From: Sambucus nigra
Taxonomy: Eukaryota > Streptophyta > Magnoliopsida > Dipsacales > Adoxaceae
Direction of reading: 5' to 3'
Assembly (NCBI GenBank): GCA_949130495.1
Contig: OX422210.1
Coordinates: 630,606,585 to 630,670,584, forward strand
Length of the DNA: 64,000 nucleotides
Position 1 is the first letter of the stretch, and the number at the start of each line of letters is the position of its first letter. Position numbers and translations under genes: made by a program. Below the pieces are notes generated by a model that searched no databases, was not told the DNA's origin, and saw only the letters and a program-made list of their open reading frames with translations. This document shows, one piece after another, positions 11,694-22,720 of this stretch.

Positions 11694-12870
11694 AAACACT
11701 GTTTCAGTGAATATTCACTGAACGAGGATTAAAAACAGTGCGTACTTTTTAATTAGATTTAAATACTAAATATTCACTTCTTTTTTTAAGTCGGTGCATG
11801 TGTATTTTAATTTAAAATAGTGAATATTCACATATTAAAGGACAATAATTTTTCGAGAGAGCACTATATATGAAGTCTTCAAACAGTGCATATTCACTGA
11901 ATGACTTAAAATGTCAAGTCAAAATTCATTGTGTAGTGTAATGAATTTTCAATCTAAAATCTAGCAATATGCTCAATTCGCTAAAAAAGTGTAAAGTTCA
12001 AATTCAGTGGTGTAAATGGAACACTGTTTCAGTGAATATTCACTGAACGAGGATTAAAAACAGTGCGTACTTTTTAATCGTATTCAAATAGTGAATGTTC
12101 ACTTTTTTTGGATTTAAGTCGGTGCATGTATATTAAAATAGTGAATATTCACATATTAAAGGACAATAATTTTTCTTAGAGAGCATACTATATGAAGTCT
12201 TCAAACAGTGAATATTCACTGAATGACTGAAAATGTCGAGTCAAAATTCATTGTGTAGTGTAATGAATTTTCAATTTAAAATCTAGCAACATGCTCAATT
12301 CACTACAAAATGTAAAGTTCAAATTCAGTGGTGTAAATGGAACACTGTTTCAGTGAATATTCACTGAAGGAGGATTAAAAGCAGTGCATACTTTTTAATT
12401 GTATTCAAATACTGGATGTTCGCGTGCATGTGTATTAAAAATAGTGAATATTCACATATTAAAGGACAATAATTTTTTAAAGAGAGCATACTATATATGA
12501 AGGCTTTAAACAGTGCATATTAACTGAATGACTGAAAATGTCGAGTCAAAATTCATTGTGTGGTGTAATGAATTTTCAATATAAAATCTAGCAACATGCT
12601 CAATTCGCTAAAAAAATATAAAGTTCAAATTTAATGGTGTAAATGGAACACTGTTTCAGTGAATATTCACTGAACGAGGATTAAAAACAGTGCGTACTTT
12701 TTAATTGTTTTCAACTACTGGATGTTCACTTTTTTTTCATTTAAGTCGGTGCATGTGTATTAAAATAGTAAATATTAACATATTATAGGACAACAATTTT
12801 TCAAAGAGAGCATGCTATATATGAAGTCTTCAAACAGTGCATATTCATTGAATGACTGAAAATATTTTGT
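11694..12870. repeat. Four tandem ~320-bp units with palindromes (right flank of the MULE)
   Basis: The anchor 'ttcagtgaatattcactgaa' occurs at about 11703, 12029, 12351 and 12656, giving periods near 326, 322 and 305 bp. Each unit also contains 'gtcggtgcatg', 'aatattcacatattaaaggac', 'gaagtcttcaaacagtg' and 'aatgtcgagtcaaaattcattgtg'. No coding sequence is seen. The array is probably subterminal repeat of the Mutator-like element. Confidence 0.85.
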
Positions 12871-13794
12871 CACATTGTCATGCATACAGCTAAATTAAAT
12901 TCATGAAATTTACTACAATTATGCATATTCCACCCTAATCATGTAAAATAAAAAAAAGACTTGAACTATGACAACTACAAATTTCTATATATCTCACAAA
13001 GGTCCATATTCACCCAAAATTCAAAACCACAACCTATGATCTGTCATCAAACCATGAACCTAAGAATATATCGTTTTGATGAAGTTGGGTTCATAAAGTT
13101 GCACAAAAGAAGTAGAAAAAAATGAAATTTCCCCAAACCCTTTAACCCAATAGCCCTCATTCTTCCAAACCCAATTTCCTTTATCCCTCAACCCACTGAC
13201 CCCCTTTCCCTTCTCCCTCCACTGTCGGCTAACCGACTACCCCAAAACCCTTGCTTCCCCGTTGATTTTTTTCCAAACCACTGACAGCCCTAACTATTCC
13301 ATCTTCTTCTTCATCTAATATTATTATTTTTTATTTACACCATGAATGAACCAAAAAATCTTGTGTATATATATGTATACATATCGATCTATACACACAT
13401 AGATGAAGACAAGAGTGTTTGTTAAATACCTTATAGATATGGGGTTTCTCACAGGGCAGCGGACGATAAGCGAAGATGGGTCTTGGACTCTCATCGTATC
13501 TGTTGAATTTTCACAGAGATGAGAGAAAGAAACGGGGTTTCGAATATCATCAGATATGGTTGGGATTCTAAAGATATGCGTGTGCAAGTGGGTTCCTAAA
13601 TTACAGGAAGGCTAAAATGGTCAATAAAATGAAGGGAAAAACGAGTCTTTTATTAGTAGGATCTAATATGGAAAAAAAATTAATTATGGGACTAATTAGG
13701 AAAATCACCATGTAAATAGGACTTAATAGAAAAATCCCCTTGTTAATACTTATATGTTGGGGGGTTGTTTTTTTTATACCAATATACATAAAAG
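12871..13794. other. Non-coding stretch; possible outer end of the MULE
   Basis: No gene is recognised. A pyrimidine-rich stretch at 13130-13320 looks like an untranslated leader or captured DNA. The segment 13605-13745 ('gggaaaaacgagtc', 'taattaggaaaatcaccatgtaaatagg', 'aaaaatcccctt') has the look of a Mutator-type terminal repeat, but no partner was found in the window. Confidence 0.35.
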
Positions 13795-13846
13795 GAGCCT
13801 ATTTTACAATTTTTGCACAGGGCCTTATCAATCTCAGGACCGACCC
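13795..13846. mobile_element. End fragment of a hAT-type MITE
   Basis: The sequence 'ttgcacagggccttatcaat...aggaccgaccctc' is the reverse complement of the left end of the MITE at 15471 ('cagggccattcctaagattg...ccctgtgcg'), with changes. Only one end was recognised. Confidence 0.5.
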
Positions 13847-13977
13847 TCTATCTCTCTCTCTCTCTCTGATCAAATAAGCTTATTCCCAAAAGTTTTTTTA
13901 TCAAAATAATTATTTTTACTATTTTAATAAAATTTGGTCCAAAACCATATAAAATTATTTTTAATGTGATCCAGCCT

Positions 13978-14066
<89 letters not shown>
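13847..14066. repeat. CT and TA microsatellites
   Basis: (CT)n lies at about 13848-13868 and again at 13980-14010, followed by (AT)n to about 14066. ORFs reading through it as RE or YI repeats are artefacts. Confidence 0.9.
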
Positions 14067-14068
<2 letters not shown>

Positions 14069-14150
14069 GGAAAAATTGTCGAGAAGCAGGACATGTATAT
14101 TTGTATCTGTTTGATGCATTGCATGTATATAAGTAATGTGAATGACTTAC

Positions 14151-14303
14151 ATTACATCGTCGGGCATTGAAGAACATTAGGGCTTTGTGGAGAGCAAGGG
14201 TACAATTATCCGACGACGGATGCGAGGGGTGGTGGGCAGGCACCGTCTTGATGATGAGGGTGATGAAGCCTGCGATAAAACCAGCGGCCAGAAATATCTC
14301 CAC
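14151..14303 (-). pseudogene. Exon fragment resembling the membrane anchor of a KORRIGAN-type GH9 endo-1,4-beta-glucanase
   Basis: On the minus strand, about 50 codons read as a hydrophobic anchor (IFLAAGFIAGFITLII), then KTVPAHHPSHPSSDN, then CTLALHKALMFFNARR. KORRIGAN-class membrane-anchored GH9 enzymes act in cellulose synthesis. They have a single N-terminal membrane segment followed by a KTVP-His/Pro-rich neck and then DNYT.ALHKALMFFNAQ at the start of the catalytic domain; this order and wording match closely. The block ends at a good GTAAGT donor (14145-14150), so it looks like a real exon. No following GH9 exon was found downstream on this strand, where microsatellites and repeats follow. 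It is probably a stranded or transposon-captured gene piece, not a working gene. Confidence 0.72.
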
Positions 14304-15310
14304 ATTCCATATATAGTTATAGTGTCTCTCAATGCTCGAGAATATATCTCTTTGTCCCGAGTCAGGATTTATAATTTATAGGTACATAAAAGCAGGAGAT
14401 TAAGTTGTATAAGGAACTCAATTAACTTGTGGATAATTCACGGTGTACCGGAATATCTCCTCCGAGATTATTTGTAACCATTTTGAATATATTTGTGAGT
14501 GTTCTAATGTGTTTTAAATACATGTGAGTAAATTAAATTCTAATTTGGGTCGGACAATGATTTGGGTAATCCAGACTGCTCGGCTACTTTCATGGGCTAT
14601 ATGGAATGGGTCCCCAAAATTGCCCCTAAATTTTTTGGGTCTTGTGAACTTTGGGACAATTTTTTTTAATGAAATAAAGGACCATAAGTTGAAACATATA
14701 TCTCTACTACTGGCGTGGCATTTTGGTAGATTTGTTGAACTTACATGGGTATGCTCACCTTAAGCTAAACACCATGGTATGCATGTTATTTTTTAGAATG
14801 GGAGTTGTCCGAGTAGTAATATGAAGCGCCAAAATCGCCCTAGGATGTCGTGTTCATCATTGGCATTGGGTTTCAAACTATAGGTTCATCTCCTTTGTCA
14901 CTTCTGTTCGAATTCCTTACTTCATCACCAAGTGTTCCAGAGCTTATCTCCTTCAGAGTCCTTTTTCTTCAGAGCTTTGTCAATCCTAATAAGTTTTAGT
15001 TATCTCTTTATCAATTTTTTGCTTTCCTAGTTCTCTTCTTCTTCTGTAAGTGTAACTAGGGTTGTTTTTTTCTTAGTGCGTCTATGGCAAAACTTGACAA
15101 AAAGTCGATTGCCGAATTTATGAATTCATATAATATCCCTAATTAGGTGGAGATCCATTGTGCCCCCGATCAAACTCACTTAAGTTCCTGCTCCGATCTT
15201 CGTCTGTGGCGGAGTCCACAGCGCTTATCTCCAGCGGTCCACCCCATGGGTCTCTCCCGTAACCGTACATACTCATCTCTTCTCTTCTAAACATTCTTTT
15301 ATGTCTGAAC
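14304..15310. other. Unassigned DNA with a possible gag-like remnant near 15084
   Basis: No functional gene is seen. A short frame at 15084-15144 ([20 protein letters not shown], then a stop) resembles the start of plant retroelement or plant-mobile-domain proteins, whose N termini often contain 'F...Y.IP'. The match is weak. The segment 14830-15060 is pyrimidine-rich like a leader. An apparent ORF at 14524-14763 has no family features. Confidence 0.3.
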
Positions 15311-15312
15311 TG

Positions 15313-15388
15313 GATGAAGAAGAAGAAGAAGAAGAAGAAGAAGAAGAAGAAGAAGAAGAAAAAGAAGAAGAAGAAGAAGAAGAAAAAA
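15313..15388. repeat. (GAA)n microsatellite
   Basis: About twenty-five GAA units with a few interruptions, ending in an A run. Confidence 0.92.
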
Positions 15389-15470
15389 AAAATAGAGATA
15401 GAGACAAGTGTCTAGTGTAATGTAATGGCATGTACAGAGAGTTTACTTGTCAATAATGTATAATCATGTT

Positions 15471-15811
15471 CAGGGCCATTCCTAAGATTGAGAGTGCCCT
15501 GTGCGAAAATCAATTTAGGGTCCTTTTAAAAAAATATTAAAAATACCTAAGATGGGTCCCTTAAAAATTAAACTTATTTATTAGGGTCCATTTTAGTTGG
15601 GTGAGATTTTTGTATAGTTGAATCATTATTTGTACAGATTGTTTTTCGGTAGTTAAAAATGGGCCTCTAAAAAATTAAACTTATTTTAAAAATTGACATT
15701 TTTAATATACATAAAATATTTTTGAACCCCTAAAATATACATATATAAGTGCATACTCTAAAATGGGCCCTGTGCCATTGCCCATTTGGCACATGGCTAG
15801 GGCCGACCATG
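15471..15811. mobile_element. hAT-type MITE (341 bp) with perfect 8-bp target duplication
   Basis: The element starts CAGGGCCATTCCTAAG and ends with the imperfect inverse CTAGGGCCGACCATG. It is flanked on both sides by ATCATGTT (15463-15470 and 15812-15819). CAGGG-type ends and an 8-bp duplication are hallmarks of hAT elements. It has no ORF and is non-autonomous. Confidence 0.85.
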
Positions 15812-15978
15812 ATCATGTTCATGGATTTGGGTTGCTACTGCTTTCTTCTTGTTTTTGTTTTATAACGTTCAATATTCCTCTTTCATATTAGTCACGCTTA
15901 CCCACCACTCCTTTAATCGACAAAAGACACTGTTTTATCTCTACACCTATCATATGTCCTTTTTCTCCCTTTCTCGTC

Positions 15979-15998
15979 CCCCCCCCCCCCCCCCCCCG
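15979..15998. repeat. Poly-C tract
   Basis: About nineteen consecutive C residues. The length is likely to vary between alleles and to be error-prone in sequencing. Confidence 0.9.
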
Positions 15999-16199
15999 AT
16001 AAATATGCTTATAAAAATAGGGAAAATGATATCATGTATCCATAGGGCACATGTTTTGAGCCTCAAAATAGTAAGTATGATAGTTCTACATGAGTATTTG
16101 TGTCCAATTAAATGCATGTCGAAACTTTGTCCCTACTATTTTTGAATTCTTAGTGTGCCCCCTTAAGGCACATGTTATCATGACCTTAAAATAGACATA

Positions 16200-16320
16200 T
16201 ATTATAAAATATTGACGTCCACTTGTATTTTAGATGCACATACCCCTTTAGTATTGACATTAATGAAACGAAAGACTCACTCCCTCTAAATTTCTCTTGT
16301 ATTCCTTTTATTTTACAACA
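16200..16320 (+). repeat. 5' LTR of the Copia element (shortened)
   Basis: It starts TATTATAAAAT, where the initial TG has been mutated, and ends ACAACA. Relative to the 3' LTR it lacks about 70 bp between 'cacttgtatt' and 'cataccccttt', including the TATA region. GTTATCAGCACG follows immediately as the presumed primer-binding site (16322-16333). Confidence 0.8.
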
Positions 16321-17319
16321 CGTTATCAGCACGGTCGCTCCCAAATATCGTTATGGCAAATCAAATCGTTAGAGAAATATGCTTTTGTTTATATAGTATC
16401 TCATCATCTAAGAATTTTTTTCTTCCATTATCAAAGCACAAGTAAGTCTTATATGATAATTCTTTACATGAAAAGTAAAAGTCATATTATTTTTTTAGAT
16501 GCACATGAACATAAACCTTTGAATTGATCTTAGATACAATCATTACAAATTATCATCTCATATATATTGAGATCATGTATATGAATATAGTCTGATTATT
16601 TTATCAAAATTGTTCATACTAAACTATCAATTTATTTATTAATATTTTCATCTCAAATATTAAAATATATATGTTTTGTCATTAGAATTCTTAGAAAATT
16701 CAAAAATTCGATTTAACGGGTATTGGGCAAAATTAGAGACAAGGCCTTGTGTTCATATTCCTTAAAATCCTCATGATCTTTAGGTTGGTTTAATTGGCAT
16801 TTTGCCATAACCGTTAATTCGTGCATTATGTTTTATGCTGAAGTACTCCAAATGCTTATTATTTAAACTTTTCATCAATGATCCTTCAAATCTGACTTGT
16901 AACCGAGAATTTGAACCGATGATAGCATATCTTAAGTAATATATTCTTAATAGCTTAGTTCATGCATATTTCTAAGGAGTGTCATTGAATGCAAATCCAC
17001 TTATTGCTCTAATTGACCGTAATTTTTTTTCTTACTTTTGCATCGTCATTTTCTTAATATTAATTGGTAAATGTTTATACAAAATCTTATTGTTTAATAT
17101 CTTATATTTATGAATTGAAAACCTGCTTGATTTATAATTTATAGCTTTTGCAAAATAAATTGTGAAATATAAATATTGCATTACTTGTAATTATCAAGAT
17201 ATGTTTTTATGTCATTATTTTCATATTGACCCACTTTCATTCTACGAATTTTCACATTCATATTCAAGTTATAAATTTTTGGGAATTTGTTAGGACTCTT
17301 ATGCTTATTTAAAAGTCAC

Positions 17320-19090
17320 AAGAAAATTAAAACTTGGAACCAGAAGTTACATATTTTATTATTTGGACCCGAAGTTCCTAATTATCATTTAGTTTTGGGA
17401 CTCGAAGTTCCCATATAGCTATTTTAATTTGGGACCTGAAGTTCCCTTGTAAATTTTTTCATTTGGGACAAGAAGATCCCATGTAAAATTTTCATTTGGG
17501 ACAAGAAGTTCCCAATTCATTTTATATTGGGACTAAAAGTTGTCAATTATTGTTCAAATTTTTGGACATGACAATGAAATATAACCAAAAATCAAACCCA
17601 AAGTTTTGATTATATTTTTAATAGGGTAAGGGATACTAAAAGTCCAATAATAATTATTTAAAATTGGGACCCGAAGCGGCAATAATTTTGTAATCAAACC
17701 TGAAGTTTTGATTAATTATATAATAAGAGTAAGGATATTAAATTTTCAACAAGGACGGATTCTTTTTTGGACCTGAAATTTCAATCAATTTTACATTTAT
17801 CAAACTTGAAGTCTGAATATAATTGGCAACTTAATGTTGTGATATGAAGTTACCTTACTTATTTACAATTGGGACCTGAAGTTCCGCAATCATTATCCAA
17901 ATATGGAAATTAAAATTTTTCCTATTCATATTTTAGAACCTGAAGTTCCTAAATTATTTGAACCCAAAATGTCAAAAGAAAATATATCACAATCAAACCT
18001 GAAGTTTTGATTGTCAAATTGAAGGGGTATAGACCAAGATTTTATCAATTATCATTGATTTGTGATAAGAAGATTCATATTCATTTTTATGACCAGAAGT
18101 TTGCAAAATATTTTTTAATTGGGATATAAAATATGAAGTCGAAAGCTCTTATGTTATTTCTGATTATTTGGACTTGAAGCTAAAAAACTACAATATACTG
18201 TAAATTAAAACTTACAGTTTGATAATTCATATGGTATGAATTTTGAAAGTTCTCCAATAATTATTTATAATTTGAACTTGAAGCTCCAAAAAATATTATT
18301 TTTATTGGGATTAGTTTTAAAATAAATTGGATATTTAACATATCTTTTCAAGTTCTTGGCTTTTCATTCTTTTATTATATGAAATGTCTTTTTAAATACT
18401 CTATTAATGATTAAGTATCCCTTTAACTATCACATTAATGGTTTCACCATTAAATTTTTATCTCTTTCCCTTTGACTTCATTTAAATATTATATTACTTT
18501 TAATGGTGTTTAATTTTAACTCATTTTTACATTCTAATTATTTAATGTACATTGGAGTCTTGGGAATGTGTAGAGAAAGTGAAACATTAATCCTCTAATT
18601 TTTTGATAAAGAGGATGGATTATTATTGGTCGGAGTTAATAAAAAATTATTTTGTACTTGTTTGAAAGATTCTTTAATATTTTTATCCCCTAATCAAATA
18701 TGAATTTTTAATACCAATGGGTACATAATTTATTGTCCTTCGACATTAGTAATATTGAACGTGAAATTAACTATTTGTGTAGAACCAGAAGTTCTCATAT
18801 ACAAATGATAAAAGCTTAAATTTTCATACATATTTCTCACTAAGAACTTTGTGAGTTATTTTAGTATATGACCTAAAGTCCTAGGTTTTAATTTGATAAT
18901 TCATGTGAACCTGAAGATTCATATACACGTGACATTAAATAGGGAACCTTAATTTGTCATTACTTTTCAAAACGAAATATTTGTCATCATTATTTTAGTG
19001 GCACTAGTTATATATTAGAAACCTAAAGTTTCTTGATTTTGAGCTTGAAGTCTCTCACATATAATAAGATTATGAACTTTTGATTCTTTA
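17320..19090 (+). repeat. Array of GGGACCTGAAGTTCCC-like inverted motifs in the Copia leader
   Basis: About twenty degenerate copies of TTGGGACCTGAAGTTCCCAA occur between the 5' LTR and the pol relics. At 17366-17540 they have a regular spacing of 31-35 bp (17366, 17398, 17430, 17465, 17497, 17528); further on they spread out and decay. Each copy has short complementary arms (TTGGGA...TCCCAA). No open frame runs through it, so it is probably a non-coding array. Confidence 0.75.
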
Positions 19091-19099
19091 TTTATTAAC

Positions 19100-20509
19100 T
19101 CAAAGTTTTAAACTTTAATTGACAAAGTTTTTGTTACTTATCTCATTCTTTAGATATATGATAATTATGTGATACGATCTTATGTTTAATCATAAAATAT
19201 ATTATTGTATGCTTCAGTATTTCTATATTCCACTCTTGACTCTTTAAAGTGGCAATTGTGAAAAGTCATCATGTGATGACATTTGTCAAGAAGATCATGA
19301 ACAACTCACGCTATTATGAAAAACCAAAATTTTTTTCTGACTTGGTGTGTAATACAGTAAAGGTTTCAACTATAGTTGAACCTGAGGCTCCGGAAGAGGC
19401 TATGTGATGTTGTTATTTGGTACCCTCCCATACATACGCGATAAGTCATATAAAAGAAATTTCTGAAGTAATTTTCTTTATTTTATGGTCATTAATATAT
19501 GTGGATGCTAGATTGAAATGAATAGTGAAAAGTAATTTTTCGTTACTTCTAGTGTAAGAAGCCAAAAGCTTACACTAGCAAACAATCATAATATTATTCA
19601 AGGGATTATAATATAACTTGCACTTTGTCATGAGACTGCAACTCCATGATTCAATTATTTATTATTATACAATGACCATTTTTCTCACCTTAATTGTTTT
19701 TTGTAAGACGTTGCGAATGCAAATGATATTTATGACAAGGGTATATATGGTTATTACGATGCACCCTCTATTGAACCATTGATAAATACAATGTTTATAG
19801 TATATGTGCAATTTTATTTTGATGAGACACTATTCTCGCCATTAGGGGGAGGATAGAACGTACCAAAAGTACAAATTATACCTAAAGAACTGTTCATTCC
19901 TAAAGAACGACAGATGTTTAAAATTATATTGCAACATTAAATGTCACATGGTCTAGTTGCAAACATGATTGCCAAAATCATTATCCCAGAAGGACAAAAT
20001 ATATTTGGAAATAAATAAATTTATTACGCACCAAAAGTGTGACAAACCAATACATCCTAAGTACTTGACTCCTTAATAGTGGAGGTTAAATAAAATCATG
20101 CCCAAATAATGCTCTAGAAGAGGTTATACATAACGCTCCAAAAGAGGTTATGAGCAAAAGATCAACTTTCTCTAAAACTCGAGATTAGGTAATTATTTAT
20201 GAAAAGACATATGTCTCTGAAGTGACTATAAAGTCCCTGAAGTTGGCAAAGGTACCTAATAACTAATGAGATCTCTATGTTTTATAGATATACAAAAAAA
20301 GTTGGATCAACAAAGATGATTATCGATGATATAATTATATTTGTTGTAGCTACACAAAAATCAAAGTGCAATGATATTACAAATCCATGTAATATGAATG
20401 AATGTTGACAGAGAATATATTGAACAAAATGTGAAAATGGCATGATGGCATAATTCGAGTCTCTTAATATACGTGGTGTATTTAGACCTGTAGTAGAAAC
20501 CCCATAAGA
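19100..20509 (+). other. Decayed internal region of the Copia element (gag to integrase position)
   Basis: By position this should hold gag, protease and integrase. I could not recognise a reliable motif. Phrases such as 'ctgaagttgg', 'gctccagaagaggc' and 'gaggttatg' recur. Stops are dense in all frames. Confidence 0.4.
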
Positions 20510-21580
20510 TGTTAACCCTGAAAGTTATGGATAAGTGTTAATAAGAAAGCGAAGCGATAAACTCACTAAAAAGTGCATGATCTATGGCATAAGGTTTATT
20601 GAAGCAATCAAAGATTGATTATATGAACATACCATCTCGTTTCGGCCGTAAATACTTCTCAGATATCTAACTAGTTTAGCAGTTTTTTAGAATATATTAT
20701 ATGAGACTCGTGCATATTATAACTGTTTATATATACGGGACTTGGACAAAGAATATATGTAAAAATCCTAGAAAGATTTTCTTTGGGTGAAGAAAAGATA
20801 AGGAGTACGTACTCGAGTGCACTAAGGCGTTCATTGTACAACAGGAAATCCAAATGAAAATAGGTACAGCCGTATTAGTAAATATTTGTCTAAGGAAAGG
20901 TATGAAAAAATCATATATGCAAATGTGCCATTATAAAATATCCTTAATAGATGTTCTCCTGAAAAACTCAATTGAAATGAAATCCTTAAATAGATGTGCT
21001 CCTGAAGAGATTAACTAAAATGCAAAATATCCAATTAAGAAATTCAAAAATAAATGACCTTGGGATAACTAATTATTTTCTCGGCCTGCAAATCGAGCAC
21101 AGTTTATGTTAAACTCATATCCATTAGTTAAATGAATTGAAAAGTCTTGCAATGCTATAAAATATATTGAGCATACAATTTTATTACACCCACGGTCTTC
21201 GGTATTTGGATATTAAATATCATCCTAAAGAGGATGACAAAAATAAATTTGGTCCTTAAGTACCATATGTGCATGTTATTATAATATTTAGTCTGGAAGT
21301 ACCATACTTGTATGTTATTAGTATATTGATATATATCACACAATGCATGGTACTCGATATTATAGTTACAATCAATATCTTGGCAAGAAACAATTACCAT
21401 TGACTTGCATAGCATGGGACTAATATCAATCATATCATATGATTTTGTCATATCTAACCATCTATGTCCAGATAGTTATATAGATGCAGGTTATGTTTGG
21501 GATCCTCTCAAAGAATAATCAAAGTACTTATGACTTGCCTTAAGTGACATATCGTCCTCCTCCTCCTCCTCCTCCTCCTC

Positions 21581-21667
<87 letters not shown>

Positions 21668-21912
21668 ATTAAGGCAATGATTCTGGTATAACCCACAATA
21701 AAAAATGATACAACAAGGGAGTTATGACTAACACGTTTTAGTTCTTCTACATCCATGAACTTAAGAAGATTTATGTAACACAAAAACTCCGAAAGAGTTA
21801 TGCTATTAAAGTCAAATAGATTCGATAAAGTGACATGTTCATCCCTCTTCACCCAAGTCTTATGAAAGTCGAGCTTATGAAGAAAGATGAAACTGAAGTA
21901 ACATTCGTTCAA
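20510..21912 (+). pseudogene. Copia reverse transcriptase / RNase H relic
   Basis: Scattered Copia landmarks follow in the right order on the plus strand, in changing frames. About 20527 reads YG, a stop, then VLIRKRSDK (canonical GYKWVFxRKRNE). About 20855 reads RYSRISKYLSK. About 21057 reads DLGITNYFLGLQIEH (canonical DLGxxxxxLGLQIE). About 21195 reads DIKYHPKEDDKNKFGP, then a stop, then VPY (canonical DPFRPxEDDExxLGPEVPYLSAIG). The enzyme copied the element RNA into DNA; here it is beyond function. The region beyond 21500 is the expected RNase H position, but it is interrupted by a trinucleotide microsatellite. Confidence 0.78.
21554..21666. repeat. (TCC)n(TAC)n microsatellite
   Basis: About nine TCC units, then about twenty-eight TAC units. 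The minus-strand poly-Ser/Arg reading is an artefact. Confidence 0.92.
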
Positions 21913-22272
21913 ATCTATTCACTATGTTAAAGAAACATTTTAGAAGGATGTGTGTGAGACTGATATGCATCGACTCAATCATCGAAGAAATATCATAATC
22001 AGGGTGAGTATCCAATAAGGGGGAGCATTTGATCAGGGGGAGAATCTAAGAATATGATGTTTTGGACATATGCGCGTTGTACTCTTTTTCCTTTAACTAG
22101 ATTTTTTTCCATTGAGTTTTTTTAGTTAAAGGTTTTAATGAGATAACACTAAGCGCGTCCAACACCGATTCAATGATCACAAAAGTTGTACTCTTTTTCC
22201 TTCACTTTGGTTTTTCCCACTGGGTTTTTCCTTAGTAAGGATGATGCAACAATCAGTAAATGGTGGATATAG

Positions 22273-22485
22273 TGAATATCCAAGGGGGAGTGTTATAAAA
22301 TGTTTATTTAAGTGGATGTCCACTTGTATTCCAGTCCACTGGTATTCTGTAATTATTAAAGGATTTATTGGATTACCTAATTGTGTACTATAAATATGGG
22401 TCATACCCCTTTAGTATTGACATATTAATGAAATGAAATACTCACTCCCTCTAAATTTCTCTTATATCCCTTTTATTATACAACA
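22273..22485 (+). repeat. Polypurine tract and 3' LTR of the Copia element
   Basis: The purine tract CCAAGGGGGAG (22280-22290) primes plus-strand synthesis and directly precedes the LTR, which runs TGTTATAAAATG...ACAACA (22291-22485, 195 bp). The LTR contains a TATA-like 'ctataaatatggg' near 22390. Non-coding DNA at 21913-22272 repeats the phrase 'gttgtactctttttcctt' twice (about 22077 and 22186). Confidence 0.85.
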
Positions 22486-22671
22486 AGGTAAAATATAGGA
22501 TCATTTATTATTTGGGGTACATTTGTTCGTAATAATTTGGGCTTGAAATATACTAATTTATATTATAGTTGGTTGGGGTTCAAAATTGACGAAAACTGTT
22601 AGTTAACTGATTTGACTGTCAGTTGACTTACTTTTTCAACCAAAAAGATTCTTTTGCCCTTTATCACATTA

Positions 22672-22689
22672 ACACACACACACACACAC

Positions 22690-22720
<31 letters not shown>
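22672..22720. repeat. (AC)n microsatellite
   Basis: About two dozen CA units with one CG interruption, in the left arm of the foldback element only. It is a later expansion, since the right arm lacks it. Confidence 0.92.

Larger units (their letters stand above)
600..12870. mobile_element. Decayed Mutator-like element carrying mudrA and an Ulp1-like gene (Kaonashi-type MULE)
   Basis: The interval holds a truncated MuDR-type transposase on the plus strand (about 1945-2758) and, facing it, a multi-exon Ulp1/C48 cysteine-protease-like gene on the minus strand (8354 to 4023). Mutator elements with this pair of genes are known in plants as Kaonashi or KI-MULEs. Both flanks and several introns are filled with the palindrome AGTGAATATTCACT and its variants, which ties the whole interval together. 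A solo LTR (8708-11693) has inserted into the right-hand repeat array. Terminal inverted repeats and target duplications were not found, so both limits are only where the palindrome arrays start and stop. The left end may lie outside the window, and the right end may reach about 13.76 kb. Stops in both genes show the element is dead. Confidence 0.65.
16200..22485 (+). mobile_element. Degraded Ty1/Copia LTR retrotransposon
   Basis: Related LTRs lie at 16200-16320 and 22291-22485. Both share 'acccctttagtattgacat', 'aatgaaa(c/t)gaaa' and 'ctcactccctctaaatttct' and end in ACAACA. The 5' LTR is followed by CGTTATCAGCACG, a primer-binding-site phrase seen in plant Copia elements, and the 3' LTR is preceded by a polypurine tract. 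Relics of a Copia reverse transcriptase lie in order between 20510 and 21450. No clean 5-bp duplication is left (ACATA against AGGTA). Many stops and frameshifts show it is old. Confidence 0.85.

Noticed and set aside
5165..12860. CRISPR array suggested by regularly recurring palindromes
   Set aside because: The context is plant transposon DNA, spacing is irregular, spacers are themselves repetitive and no cas gene exists.
13848..14150. Minus-strand ORF continuing the GH9-like frame into Tyr/Ile and Arg/Glu repeats
   Set aside because: This part is translation of (TA)n and (CT)n microsatellites beyond a good splice donor; only 14151-14303 is protein-like.
21508..21912. Minus-strand ORF with long Ser and Arg runs
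   Set aside because: It reads a trinucleotide microsatellite within a Copia relic on the opposite strand.
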